A DNA stretch of 64,000 bases from Fulvivirga ulvae (GTDB taxonomy: Bacteria; Bacteroidota; Bacteroidia; Cytophagales; Cyclobacteriaceae). A program made the translations under genes and the position numbers. This document shows positions 1-8,483 of this stretch, piece by piece. The DNA is taken from assembly GCF_021389975.1 (NCBI RefSeq), contig NZ_CP089981.1:948501-1012500 (forward strand), in the 5' to 3' direction. Each line of letters starts with the position of its first letter. Position 1 is the first letter of the stretch. The notes beneath the pieces are model-generated. The model saw only the letters and a program-made list of their open reading frames with translations. It was not told the DNA's origin and did no database searches.

Positions 1-1464
1 CGCAACTGGATGAATACCGGATTGGCTAAATTCGGGGAAATACTTCGTAGTGAAAATGATTTACAAACCCTTTCCGATATTATTATCCGTAACTTGGTGA
101 AATACCTGAACGCCAACCAAGGCGGGTTGTTTGTGGTTGAGGAAGAGAACAATGACCGATACCTTGAACTCAAAGCGGCTTATGCCTACAACAGAAAAAA
201 ATTCATAAGCAAAAGGATAAATCCAGGGCAGGGGCTTACCGGGCAGTGCTGGTTGGAAGGGGAGAAAATATTGATGACGGACATTCCTGAGTCTTATGTG
301 AATATAACATCTGGTTTGGGAGAAGCTCTCCCCAAATGCATCCTTATAATACCTTTGAAGGTAAACGATGAAACATATGGAGTGGCAGAACTGGCATCAT
401 TTAAAATATTTGAAGAACATGAAATTGATTTTGTAGAAAAACTGGCCGAGAGTATTGCCTCCACCATATCAAATGCAAGGATCAATGTGACCACCAAGGC
501 TCTTTTAGCATCTACTCAGCAACAAGCCGAAGAGCTAAAAGCCCAGGAAGAAGAAATGAGGCAAAACATGGAAGAACTGCAGGCTACACAGGAAGAGATG
601 CAGCGGGTTTCGGCAGAGATGTCTGAACAACTCCGCGTGATCAATGCTACCATAGCCACCATAGAGTTCGATCTATCGGGAATAATTAGAGATGCTAATG
701 AAAACTTCCTGGCTTTGATGGGCTACGGCAAAGAAGAGATCATTGGCCGGCACCACAAAATATTCGTTGCCGCAGAAGAGGCCAATTCTGAGGCCTACGT
801 AAAATTCTGGAAGGAACTATCCTCAGGTCATTCCTTTGATGGTGAATTCAGCAGGGTAACAAAAAAAGGTAATGCCGTATGGATCAAAGGGATGTACAGC
901 CCAATATTGGACAATGCAGGTAATCCTGTAAAAGTAGTGAAGTTCGCCTATGATATAACCAGTGAAAAAGAGCAGCAGGCTAAAATGAAGAAAACCCTCG
1001 AGGAAATAACGGCTACGCAGGAAGAGATGCAGAGGATTTCAGGTGAAATGTCAGAACAGCTAAGAGTGATCAACTCCACAATTGCCACAGTTGAATTTGA
1101 TCTCTCCGGGAAAATTCTGGAGGCCAACAATAACTTCCTGGCTCTTGTCGGCTACAATAAAGATGAGATAATCGATCGCCACCATAGAATATTTGTTGAC
1201 AAAGAGGAAAGCGAATCCGATGCATATGCTAAATTCTGGGCTACACTCTCAGAAGGAAAATCTTTTAACGGTGAATTCAAAAGATTAACCAGGGATGGTA
1301 AAACTATTTGGATAAAGGGGATGTACAGTCCCATTAGAAACAAAGCCCAACAGCCTGTAAAAGTTGTTAAGTTCGCCTACGATATCACCAGGGAAAAAGA
1401 ACAGCAAGTACAAATGAAGCTTCAAATGGAAGAACTGACAAGATTGAAAAGAGATGAGAATTAA
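1..1464 (+). CDS. GAF plus tandem-PAS sensory protein (5' end outside window)
   Basis: The reading frame is open through base 1 (codons R-N-W precede the first Met at base 10), so the true start lies upstream. Numbering from base 10, residues ~10-160 form a GAF domain (NANQGGLFVVEE; PGQGLTGQCW). Residues ~165-210 are a Glu/Gln-rich coiled coil, followed by two near-duplicate PAS domains (~215-325 and ~350-465) separated by a repeated coiled coil (ATQEEMQR, SEQLRVIN). Both PAS copies share RHH[KR]IFV and a closing VKVVKFAYDIT, the PAS type usually found in chemotaxis receptors. The protein ends about 20 residues after the second PAS with no kinase, cyclase or GGDEF domain. It is probably cytosolic signalling, perhaps with membrane or HAMP segments in the missing part. 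The domain calls are firm; the signal and partner are unknown. Confidence 0.8.
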   Translation, partial: RNWMNTGLAKFGEILRSENDLQTLSDIIIRNLVKYLNANQGGLFVVEEENNDRYLELKAAYAYNRKKFISKRINPGQGLTGQCWLEGEKILMTDIPESYVNITSGLGEALPKCILIIPLKVNDETYGVAELASFKIFEEHEIDFVEKLAESIASTISNARINVTTKALLASTQQQAEELKAQEEEMRQNMEELQATQEEMQRVSAEMSEQLRVINATIATIEFDLSGIIRDANENFLALMGYGKEEIIGRHHKIFVAAEEANSEAYVKFWKELSSGHSFDGEFSRVTKKGNAVWIKGMYSPILDNAGNPVKVVKFAYDITSEKEQQAKMKKTLEEITATQEEMQRISGEMSEQLRVINSTIATVEFDLSGKILEANNNFLALVGYNKDEIIDRHHRIFVDKEESESDAYAKFWATLSEGKSFNGEFKRLTRDGKTIWIKGMYSPIRNKAQQPVKVVKFAYDITREKEQQVQMKLQMEELTRLKRDEN

Positions 1465-1531
1465 TCTGTAACACCGACCAAAAACTATACTCCTGAATTA
1501 AACCATAAGGATATTCTGTTTTGCATCCTCC

Positions 1532-2158
1532 TTAATCTTCAGGGTACTCCATGGTCAATTCATGGCCAGTATCTATGAGAAATTGTATCTTTTCGTCAAG
1601 CAGATCGTTCATGCCCACTTTAACTTCTCCTGTCAGCTGGCAATCAGCTCCGAAAACCTGATCAGTAATTTTTATTTCAAAATCGTTGATGAGGCGCATC
1701 ACTTCATTAGTCGCATCATAAGTGTACCTAAGACTGATGGTACGTGTAATATCCACTTTTTTGATTTGTGCACTATTGAGGGCTTCTTCCGCAGATACTT
1801 TGTAGGCATTGATCAATCCGCTTACTCCTAATTTGGTACCTCCGAAATATCGCACCACAACCACCAGTGTATCAGTTAGTTTTTTAGAGTTGATTTGCCC
1901 TAATATAGGATCTCCGGCAGAGTGATTGGGCTCACCGTCATCATTAGCCCTGTAAATGTTTCTATCGGCACCTAGTACATAGGCATAACAGTGATGCCGG
2001 GCATCATAATATCTTTTTCGAAGCTCGTCCAAACGCTCCTTTATATCTTCCTCAGAGGCTACCGGGTAGGCGAACGCAAGAAATTTGCTCCCCTTCTCTT
2101 TGTAAAGCCCTTCCGAAGGTACCGCAATAGTAAGGTAGCTTTCTGCTTTAATGTTCAT
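1532..2158 (-). CDS. YigZ/IMPACT family protein
   Basis: A 208-residue protein of the UPF0029/IMPACT family (E. coli YigZ). The family core is visible: DDGEPNHSAGDPIL at ~75-90 and RYFGGTKLGVSGLINAY at ~103-120, followed by a C-terminal ferredoxin-like UPF0029 domain. Length fits the bacterial family (about 200-210). Eukaryotic IMPACT modulates the translational control kinase GCN2; the bacterial role is not settled, though a link to translation or nucleic acid binding is suspected. Its start codon overlaps the stop of the upstream DMT transporter gene in an ATGA arrangement, so the two are almost certainly cotranscribed and translationally coupled. Confidence 0.88.
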   Translation of the reverse strand: MNIKAESYLTIAVPSEGLYKEKGSKFLAFAYPVASEEDIKERLDELRKRYYDARHHCYAYVLGADRNIYRANDDGEPNHSAGDPILGQINSKKLTDTLVVVVRYFGGTKLGVSGLINAYKVSAEEALNSAQIKKVDITRTISLRYTYDATNEVMRLINDFEIKITDQVFGADCQLTGEVKVGMNDLLDEKIQFLIDTGHELTMEYPED

Positions 2159-3045
2159 ATCAGAGCTAATATTTCCTGGTATGATATGAAAATAATGGCC
2201 AAAACGGCCAAAACCAAACCTACCTGGTTAAGCCTGGAGAATCTTTCTTTAAAAAACGCTACTGATAATCCTGCCGCTAAAACAATAATCCCCACATTGA
2301 TTAAGGGATATACAATAGCCCCGTCATTACTGAATGCTGAAAGTGAAGTAATAAGAAAGTAAATTGAAAAATAATTGACCACACCCAGTACAGCACCTCC
2401 AGCAACACTTATTAATGATAATTTCCTTCTATTACTAATTAATAAGAAAAGTCCAATAACTCCCGCAGACACAAATACAAACATCGGGAAAACAGCAGAT
2501 TCCCGATCAGTAAGAAAATAATAACTGGTATAGTTAATCGAAGAGTCTATAATGCCTCCAAAAATAAATACCAAAAGCGGCAGAAATAAATCAAAGCCCC
2601 TTAACTTATGTGCCTCAATCTTTTTCTCCTTGTACGAGCTCATAAAAATTGCAGCCAGTGCAAGCGCCATACCAGCATAATTTAGCCAGGTGTAAGGCCT
2701 CGACTGAATATCGAGTAATAAAATACTGAAAAGTACGGGTATGATAAGCGACATTTTTGCCGAGATAGATGAAACCGTCATACTAAATTTTTGGGTAGTA
2801 ATGGCCATCAAATAAAATGTGCCTATAAAAACACCTCCAAGTACCATAGCAATGAGAACCCAGGGCTCGTCAATAGTAATACTTTCAAGCACTGAACTAT
2901 CTCCCATGAAAACTGCCCCGGTAATAACACACGCCACATAGTTAAAAACAATAGCCTGAAAGGTATCCATCTTAAATGTAGAAAATAACCTGAAGCAAAT
3001 AAATATGCCCACATTCATTAAGACACAAAGTAAAATATCCAGCAT
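2155..3045 (-). CDS. EamA/DMT-family transporter
   Basis: A 296-residue, very hydrophobic protein with about ten predicted transmembrane helices arranged as two five-helix halves, the drug/metabolite transporter (EamA) layout. A short basic loop (SYKEKKIEAHK) separates the halves. The end of the first half (YTWLNYAGMALALAAIFM) and of the second (LNQVGLVLAVLAIIFIS) show the repeat signature. Substrate cannot be read from sequence; relatives export amino acids, nucleotides or metabolites across the inner membrane. It is the first gene of a two-gene unit with the YigZ gene, whose start overlaps its stop by four bases. Confidence 0.85.
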   Translation of the reverse strand: MLDILLCVLMNVGIFICFRLFSTFKMDTFQAIVFNYVACVITGAVFMGDSSVLESITIDEPWVLIAMVLGGVFIGTFYLMAITTQKFSMTVSSISAKMSLIIPVLFSILLLDIQSRPYTWLNYAGMALALAAIFMSSYKEKKIEAHKLRGFDLFLPLLVFIFGGIIDSSINYTSYYFLTDRESAVFPMFVFVSAGVIGLFLLISNRRKLSLISVAGGAVLGVVNYFSIYFLITSLSAFSNDGAIVYPLINVGIIVLAAGLSVAFFKERFSRLNQVGLVLAVLAIIFISYQEILALI

Positions 3046-3171
3046 ACTCTAAAGTTTGGGGGCGCAAAATAAGATATTTTTTCACGTACTTGTAACCTCG
3101 CTTTAAAATTTGAGTCTAATTCATGCAACCCGGCCCTGCAATGTGGGTCTTTAGCTAAAAATCTAATAGCA

Positions 3172-3867
3172 ATGACACAGGCAAAAACTACGTTACTTCT
3201 TCTGCTCTCATTTTCATGCATTTCATTATTTGCTCAGCAATCTGAAATACGGGAGTTATCATCGTTCAATCAATTATCTTTCAGCACCGCAGGGAAAGTC
3301 TACCTGACACAAGGCTCTAATCAGAAAGTAGAACTGAAAGGATCAAAAGAAGTGCTGGAAAAGATAGAAACCGAAGTGCGTGGTGGGCGTCTGATCATAA
3401 AAAAAGAAAGCTCAGGATGGTTTAGCTGGTCTGACGACGGCGATCTGGAAGTATATATTACTATACCCGAAATTGAAGAAATCAATATCTCCGGCTCCGG
3501 TAAAATATATGGAAAAAACACAATAAAGGCCGGAGATATGGAAATCAGCGTAAGTGGCTCAGGCAGTGTCAATTTAAATGCTACGGTAAGCGACCTGGAT
3601 CTTTCCATTTCAGGGTCGGGTGAAATTTCCCTCGAAGGCACCGCCAGGTATGTGGATCTCTCAATAAGCGGTTCAGGTAGTTTAGGTGCCGAAGATTTGA
3701 AGTCAGATTCATATAAAATAAAAATATCAGGCTCAGGAAGCTGTAAAGTGTTTGCTGAAAAATCTATTGACGCTTCGATCAGTGGAAGTGGTAGCGTTTA
3801 TTACAAAGGAAGCCCTTCAAATATCAACAGCCATTCATCAGGGAGTGGTAAAGTAAGAAAAATCTAA
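3172..3867 (+). CDS. Secreted head-GIN domain protein (DUF2807)
   Basis: A 231-residue exported protein. The N-terminus has a Sec signal peptide ending near residue 21 (SLFAQQ). The rest matches the GIN (DUF2807) domain common in Bacteroidota, a right-handed beta-helix built from short repeats. At least eight ISGSG/VSGSG-type turns recur every ~15-22 residues, giving strong internal periodicity. The family was named for a putative autotransporter-adhesin head but usually lacks any translocator, as here, so the product is probably periplasmic or outer-membrane associated. Monocistronic, followed by a clear hairpin terminator. Function unknown; the fold is a confident call. Confidence 0.85.
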   Translation: MTQAKTTLLLLLSFSCISLFAQQSEIRELSSFNQLSFSTAGKVYLTQGSNQKVELKGSKEVLEKIETEVRGGRLIIKKESSGWFSWSDDGDLEVYITIPEIEEINISGSGKIYGKNTIKAGDMEISVSGSGSVNLNATVSDLDLSISGSGEISLEGTARYVDLSISGSGSLGAEDLKSDSYKIKISGSGSCKVFAEKSIDASISGSGSVYYKGSPSNINSHSSGSGKVRKI

Positions 3868-3896
3868 TTTTTCAGGTCAATAACTCAGAGTGTGGA

Positions 3897-3927
3897 GAGG
3901 GTGCTAGAAGGTCGGCACCCTCTTTTT
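3897..3927 (+). terminator. Intrinsic terminator after GIN gene
   Basis: An 8-bp GC-rich stem (GAGGGTGC at 3897-3904 pairing with GCACCCTC at 3915-3922), a 10-base loop, then TTTTT. It faces the plus strand, ends the GIN-domain transcript, and overlaps the last codons of the convergent lysoplasmalogenase gene. Confidence 0.8.
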
Positions 3928-4593
3928 ATGTAATAACAATCCCCTTACTATGGTAAACTGCGCAAGGATATATGTAAGCATAATCCAAAACCCAGCAATG
4001 GGCAGCGGCTCCATAAATTTATTAATAGCAAGGATGGAGTCTGACATCATGAACAGAACGGCTCCGAAAAATACAAAACCGAAGCTAGACTGAGAGGTAT
4101 ACCCAAAACGGTTAAGCGCAAAAATAGCCATAGCAACAATCACACTGGCATAAATAATAACAGGAACCATCAAATCCCCAAGCTTGGGCAACAAAACATA
4201 TACCAGGCCGCAACCGGCCAGAACCAGAATAAATACATAGCGTATCCTTTGGGTCGGGAGCAAACTATTTTCCTCATTTTTCCACCGTGCCTTTTTGTAG
4301 GTATAAATATAGACCAGATGAGCTACAAGAAAAGACCCCAGCCCCATCATAAAATAGAGTTCACCTCGATCCTGGAACATCAATACCACATCTCCTATCC
4401 ATGAAAATAACAGGGCCAATAGCCCGAAATTAAGTAGTGAACTCTTCTCAGTGCTGGATACCGCAAAATATATCATCAAAAGCGGCATCAAAAATGGCTT
4501 GGAATAGAATGCCAGATCGGCATTTTCAATAATTTGGGAAGTAAGGTTTATCGCAGCAACTATGACAAACAGGATCAGGATAATTTTTCTCAC
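3904..4593 (-). CDS. Lysoplasmalogenase-like (YhhN/TMEM86) membrane protein
   Basis: A 229-residue integral membrane protein with about eight hydrophobic helices and the YhhN/TMEM86 pattern: early SKPFLMPLLM, then LLFSWIGDVVLMFQD with its conserved Asp, GLGSFLVAHLVYIYTY, and a C-terminal MSDSILAINKF. Characterised animal members hydrolyse the vinyl-ether bond of lysoplasmalogens; bacterial members are annotated by homology and their substrate is often unproven. It begins one base after the stop of the MFS transporter gene, so the two form a tight operon. Confidence 0.85.
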   Translation of the reverse strand: MRKIILILFVIVAAINLTSQIIENADLAFYSKPFLMPLLMIYFAVSSTEKSSLLNFGLLALLFSWIGDVVLMFQDRGELYFMMGLGSFLVAHLVYIYTYKKARWKNEENSLLPTQRIRYVFILVLAGCGLVYVLLPKLGDLMVPVIIYASVIVAMAIFALNRFGYTSQSSFGFVFFGAVLFMMSDSILAINKFMEPLPIAGFWIMLTYILAQFTIVRGLLLHKKRVPTF

Positions 4594-4594
4594 T

Positions 4595-5788
4595 TTAATT
4601 AGTTGTTTGCTGTTTTCTCACCAATTTAATCATTAGAAACAGAAACGCAATAATTGCAAAAAAGCCACCGGTCCAAAAGGTGATCATAAAGTTTTCTGCT
4701 TTATTGGCATAGATCCATCCCGAAAGCAGTGCACCCATCATAATGCCAAACTCAAGGGCAATGAAAACGGTGGCCATAGCCTTCCCCCTGTTCTCGTCTT
4801 TACAAAGGTCCGCAGTCCAGGCAAATATGGTAGGAGAGTTCATTCCTGTGCCCAGGCCAAAGAGTACTGCACCGGTAAGCAACATAAAAACACTGCCTGC
4901 GATACCGACTACAAACATTCCGGCAGCATAGAGTAGGGTAGCAACCAGCAACACCCGTTCACGGCCATATCTGTCTGATGCCTTGCCCGCCAAAATACGT
5001 ACCAACAGGGATGATACTGTGAAAACCGTGAAAAACACTCCTTTGTTTTCCATGCCCAGATGTTTGCTTAGATCTGGTACAACGGTCAACACCATACCGA
5101 AGGAAAATACTGTAAAGAACATAACAATGGACGGGGCTATAACACTTGGATCATAAATTTCATTGCGGTTTATTTTCAGGTGCTCTAACCTGAATTTCTC
5201 AGGCTTGGCCAGCGTTTCCTTCATGCCTATGAGTACCAGAATGGAAAGTATGGCCAGTGCTGAGGAGGTATAGAACATTACATCCATAGAGTACCATAGC
5301 TTAATCTGGCTCCCGATTGCAGGGCCACTTGCCATACCTATGGTACCAAATACCCCTGAGATACCCAGTGCTTCACCACGTCTCTGATAAGGTACAATAT
5401 CCGCAACATAAGCTACAGTGCCTGTAGGTTTAAAGCCCGTAGAAAACCCATGTATAAAGCGCAAAGCAAAAAAGCCGGCAACCGTGGTGATCATAGGATA
5501 AATAAAGCCGATGACAAAACAGACAGCAGCTCCGATGATCATAACAGGTATCCTTCCTATCCTGTCGGTGAGTTTCCCACTAAATGGCCTGGAAATTAAT
5601 GCAGTAAGGGTAAATAAGGATATGATCAATCCCTTGTAATCCTCTCCGCCAAGGCTGGTCAGATAATCCGGAAGTTCCGGAATGATCATGTTAAAACTGG
5701 CAAAAAATAAATAGGAACTGGCACATAAAAGCCAGAACTGTAAGGTATAGGTGCGTTCTTTTGGGGAGTTAACTGCTTGTGCCTGCAT
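4595..5788 (-). CDS. MFS transporter
   Basis: A 397-residue major facilitator with about twelve transmembrane segments. The loop 2-3 signature GKLTDRIGRIPV (motif A) is clear at ~72-83, with a related GKASDRYGRERV between helices 8 and 9, and GTIGMASGPAIG resembles the motif C seen in drug:H+ antiporters. It is therefore likely a proton-coupled exporter, though substrate is not readable. First gene of a pair with the lysoplasmalogenase-like protein. A TAnnTTTG promoter element lies only eight bases before the ATG, which leaves little room for a 5' leader. Confidence 0.88.
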   Translation of the reverse strand: MQAQAVNSPKERTYTLQFWLLCASSYLFFASFNMIIPELPDYLTSLGGEDYKGLIISLFTLTALISRPFSGKLTDRIGRIPVMIIGAAVCFVIGFIYPMITTVAGFFALRFIHGFSTGFKPTGTVAYVADIVPYQRRGEALGISGVFGTIGMASGPAIGSQIKLWYSMDVMFYTSSALAILSILVLIGMKETLAKPEKFRLEHLKINRNEIYDPSVIAPSIVMFFTVFSFGMVLTVVPDLSKHLGMENKGVFFTVFTVSSLLVRILAGKASDRYGRERVLLVATLLYAAGMFVVGIAGSVFMLLTGAVLFGLGTGMNSPTIFAWTADLCKDENRGKAMATVFIALEFGIMMGALLSGWIYANKAENFMITFWTGGFFAIIAFLFLMIKLVRKQQTTN

Positions 5789-5796
5789 GATGCCCG

Positions 5797-5804
5797 CAAA
5801 ACTA
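5797..5804 (-). promoter_or_regulatory. Bacteroidota -7 element before MFS gene
   Basis: TAGTTTTG on the minus strand matches the Bacteroidota -7 consensus TAnnTTTG exactly and ends eight bases before the MFS start codon. I see no TTG at the expected distance upstream, so confidence is moderate. Confidence 0.45.
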
Positions 5805-5994
5805 ACCTAAAAATCAGGATTAGAGGGTAATAATCTGATTTCTAAATCATTTATTATTTAAACTGCCTCCGTGGGCAACTGAACTCAGTAAACATCCAGG
5901 GGAGTTCAGTATAACCTTATTTCGCTATCTGCTTTTGGTTGAAGTAAGATTTCATCTGGGACTTTAAAATGTTTGCCCACTATCGTGAATACAT

Positions 5995-6025
5995 AAAAAA
6001 AACGCCCCAAATAACTTGGAGCGTT
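5995..6025 (-). terminator. Intrinsic terminator after prfB
   Basis: On the minus strand a 10-bp stem (AACGCTCCAA with TTGGGGCGTT, one G-U pair) with a five-base loop is followed directly by a run of eight T. It lies 20 bases beyond the prfB stop codon. Confidence 0.8.
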
Positions 6026-6044
6026 CTTTCAAAGATATTGAATA

Positions 6045-7140
6045 TTACCTGGCCTTTTCCTTCTGCTGTCCGAGCAAAAATGCTTTGATGTAATCGTCAA
6101 GGTCTCCATCCAGTACGTTCTGCACATCTGTTCTTTCCACACCTGTACGGGCATCTTTGATCAGCTTGTAAGGATGAAGTACATAATTCCTGATCTGAGA
6201 ACCGAAATCGATCTTCATCTTTGAACTTTCAATTTTATCACGCTCAGCATTTCGCTTTTCTATCTCCATCTGGTACAAGCGCGATTTCAGCATCTTCATG
6301 GCTCGCTCCCGGTTGGCCAACTGCGAACGTTCCACCTGGCAGACAATAACTATACCCGTAGGCTTATGCGTTATCTGCACCTTGGTTTCCACCTTGTTTA
6401 CGTTCTGTCCACCGGCACCGCCAGACCTTGATGTATGAAACTCAATATCGGCAGGGTTGATCTCAATTTCGATCTCATCGTCCACGATGGGATATACATA
6501 CACAGAAGCAAATGAAGTATGGCGTCTGCCTCCCGAATCAAACGGAGAGATTCGTACCAAACGGTGTACGCCTATTTCAGCTTTCAGGTTGCCGTAAGCA
6601 AACTCGCCATCAAACTCAAGGGTGGCGGATTTTATACCGGCTGTATCCCCGGGCTGGTAGTTGACCTGCTTCACATTATAGCCATGGGACTCGCCCCACA
6701 TGATGTACATCCGGTTAAGAATGTCAGCCCAGTCCTGGCTTTCTGTTCCACCGGCACCCGGATTAATCTCCAACATGGCGCCGAGCTGGTCTTCTTCACC
6801 ACTCAGCATCTTCTTAAATTCGAGGTCTTCTACAGCTTTCAGGGTTTTCTCATACTCGCTGTTCATCTCTTCCTCAGCTACCTCGTCGGCTTCATAAAAT
6901 TCGTTCAGGGTGTCCAGGTCGTCGAGCAGTTGCTTTACTTCTGCAAAGCTGTCTGTCCACATTTTTTTGCTCCTGATCTCTTTAAGTACTTTTTCAGCTT
7001 CGTTGGGATCATCCCAGAAACCTGGTTGGGCTGTTACCAGCTCTTCTTCTTTTACTTCTTCTACTTTCTTATCGTAGTCAAAGATACCTCCTCAAGGCTT
7101 CTACTCGAGCCTTCAAGTCTTTCAACTCGTCTGTGGTCAT
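6045..7140 (-). CDS. prfB: Peptide chain release factor 2 (programmed +1 frameshift)
   Basis: Release factor 2, which reads UGA and UAA stop codons. The gene must be read in two frames: 20 codons from the ATG at 7140-7138, an in-frame UGA at 7080-7078, then, after a +1 shift, 344 codons from GAC at 7079 to the stop at 6045. The product is 364 residues, normal for RF2. The main frame carries the anticodon-like SPF tripeptide (VRISPFDSGG) and the catalytic GGQ (GGAGGQNVNK). The shift site is the classic AGGAGG-TAT-CTT-TGA-C arrangement known from E. coli, with an internal Shine-Dalgarno-like AGGAGG at 7092-7087 three bases before the CTT slip codon. In the known mechanism scarce RF2 lets ribosomes pause and shift, so RF2 controls its own level. 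A caller using one frame would wrongly start at 6962. Confidence 0.96.
7078..7092 (-). promoter_or_regulatory. prfB: prfB +1 frameshift signal
   Basis: Internal AGGAGG (7092-7087), TAT, slip codon CTT (7083-7081), then in-frame stop TGA (7080-7078) followed by C. Spacing and bases equal the known RF2 recoding cassette except AGGAGG in place of AGGGGG of E. coli. Confidence 0.95.
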
Positions 7141-7169
7141 GTCAAAATATTTATATAAATGATAGGGCA

Positions 7170-7177
7170 CAAAGCTA
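7170..7177 (-). promoter_or_regulatory. Bacteroidota -7 element before prfB
   Basis: TAGCTTTG on the minus strand fits TAnnTTTG and ends 29 bases before the prfB ATG at 7140, which supports that upstream start. No well-placed TTG -33 box was found. Confidence 0.45.
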
Positions 7178-7241
7178 AATGAAAAATCGCGACTTTAGAA
7201 GCTTTTAACAAAGTCGATAGTAAAGAGTGATATACAATAAG

Positions 7242-7733
7242 TTAAAACTCACTTATCCTGATCCGGTATTTCCTTCCGAGCCTTACTTTTCGTTTTTTCA
7301 ATAATGAAAGAAGAATACCTCCGGCTACAATAGCTGCACCGATACTGACAGCTTTTACTTCGAGCCCGGGTTCATCATGAACAATCGTTTTATTTATTTG
7401 GGCTATGACAGCAAAACCTGCTCCTCCGCGCGTCCCAATCCATGAGAAGGTATGTAGAAACCTTCCTTTAGCCCTGTCACGAACATCTATATATTCGATT
7501 TCATCAAGTAAAATTGTATTATAATGAAAGCGAATGCGATCGGGGTATAAACCTTGAATATAGGCCTTATTCCAATATTTTTCACCTTTGAGCCGGAAAC
7601 GTAACATTTCACCCTCATGAAACTCATAGGTGACCGGCCTGCCAGGCCTGCTTATGAGCAACTTATCCTGAGCAAGAATTACTGAGGGTAAAACAAATGC
7701 AATTAAAAAAAGTAAAAATGGCTTGAGACTCAT
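7242..7733 (-). CDS. Hypothetical secreted/membrane protein
   Basis: A 163-residue protein not matched to a named family. It begins with a signal peptide (FLLFLIAFVLPSVILAQ, cleavage near residue 21). A beta-rich region follows (~28-85, including EGEMLRFRLKGEKYW and YNTILLDEIEYIDVRD), then a small glycine-rich hydrophobic stretch (VSIGAAIVAGGILLSLL) and a strongly basic tail (KKRKVRLGRKYRIRI). Similar small proteins recur in Bacteroidota next to membrane genes, but no function can be assigned. It lies 27 bases downstream of the DUF2628-like gene, so they are probably cotranscribed. Confidence 0.65.
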   Translation of the reverse strand: MSLKPFLLFLIAFVLPSVILAQDKLLISRPGRPVTYEFHEGEMLRFRLKGEKYWNKAYIQGLYPDRIRFHYNTILLDEIEYIDVRDRAKGRFLHTFSWIGTRGGAGFAVIAQINKTIVHDEPGLEVKAVSIGAAIVAGGILLSLLKKRKVRLGRKYRIRISEF

Positions 7734-7760
7734 CTAAGCTTCAATTGCATAAAATGAAAA

Positions 7761-8267
7761 CTACATCAACAAAGCAATAATAATAAGCACCAGGATAATA
7801 ATAAAGGGTATCAAAGAAACCCCGCCTTTCGTTGCGAGCAATTCCAGACGTTTATCCTCATCGCTGGTGGCCGACAAAATTTCATGAATAGATTTCTCAG
7901 CCCTCTTCAAATAGAAGTAATTACCCGCAAACGCCCATAACATACCAAATACAAACGATGATACATAAAAAACTATTGTTTGAGCTGACTCACCTACCGA
8001 AAAACGCTCATAAATCAACCCTTCTAGAAAGCCTGAAGCGATGATGATGAAAAAAATCACCGCCCCTTCAACCCACAACTTCCTGTAGAAAAACCAGATA
8101 AAACCTATAAAAAAGGGCGCTATGTTAAAGGTAAATTTGTTGCCACTCAGATATGCTTTATACCTCTCAATATAGTAATTCGCCTGTTTCCCAAAATATG
8201 CCTGCAAATACCTTTCCTCAGGCATGGTACTTTCAGGCAGATAATTCTCATCAATTACATCGCTCAT
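7761..8267 (-). CDS. DUF2628-like membrane protein
   Basis: A 168-residue protein with a hydrophilic N-terminus (~1-45) and three or four transmembrane helices. The segment FNIAPFFIGFIWFFYRKLW followed by a helix resembles the DUF2628 family core, which carries an invariant-looking FYRK/W pattern. A charged loop (KRAEKSIHEIL) precedes the last helix (VSLIPFIIILVLIIIALLM). Function unknown. Upstream gene of a probable two-gene unit with the secreted hypothetical protein at 7242-7733. Confidence 0.65.
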   Translation of the reverse strand: MSDVIDENYLPESTMPEERYLQAYFGKQANYYIERYKAYLSGNKFTFNIAPFFIGFIWFFYRKLWVEGAVIFFIIIASGFLEGLIYERFSVGESAQTIVFYVSSFVFGMLWAFAGNYFYLKRAEKSIHEILSATSDEDKRLELLATKGGVSLIPFIIILVLIIIALLM

Positions 8268-8343
8268 TTAAAAAAGCTTTTGAAGTTTAAAAAGTAAATC
8301 TACACATTCCTTAATGCATCACAAATGCCGCTCACAACTAAAC

Positions 8344-8373
8344 GGCACTATTGATAATTGCGATAACAGTGCC
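8344..8373. other. Inverted repeat in divergent intergenic region
   Basis: GGCACT at 8344-8349 and AGTGCC at 8368-8373 (extendable by two pairs past one mismatch) flank an 18-base AT-rich centre, followed on the plus strand by TTTT. It sits between two divergent genes, so it could be a terminator-like hairpin or an operator; undecided. Confidence 0.3.
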
Positions 8374-8483
8374 TTTTGCAAATGAGTATTATCTCGGGTT
8401 TTGCTCCAATGTCATTCTTTCAAAACACTCACCTGCTCCTCCATGTTGATCTGAATAAACCTTTCAACTATAATCTAAACTTT

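Noticed and set aside
3301..3867. GSG repeats of the GIN protein as a DNA tandem repeat
   Set aside because: Repetition is at protein level with differing codons and spacing; there is no DNA-level array.
6519..7178. Plus-strand open frame of 219 codons antisense to prfB
   Set aside because: It lies wholly opposite the conserved release factor gene, has no recognisable domain and is rich in Phe/Tyr runs produced by the complementary strand.
6962..7178. prfB treated as a truncated gene starting at 6962
   Set aside because: The upstream 20-codon frame, slip site and UGA form the standard programmed frameshift, so the gene is intact.
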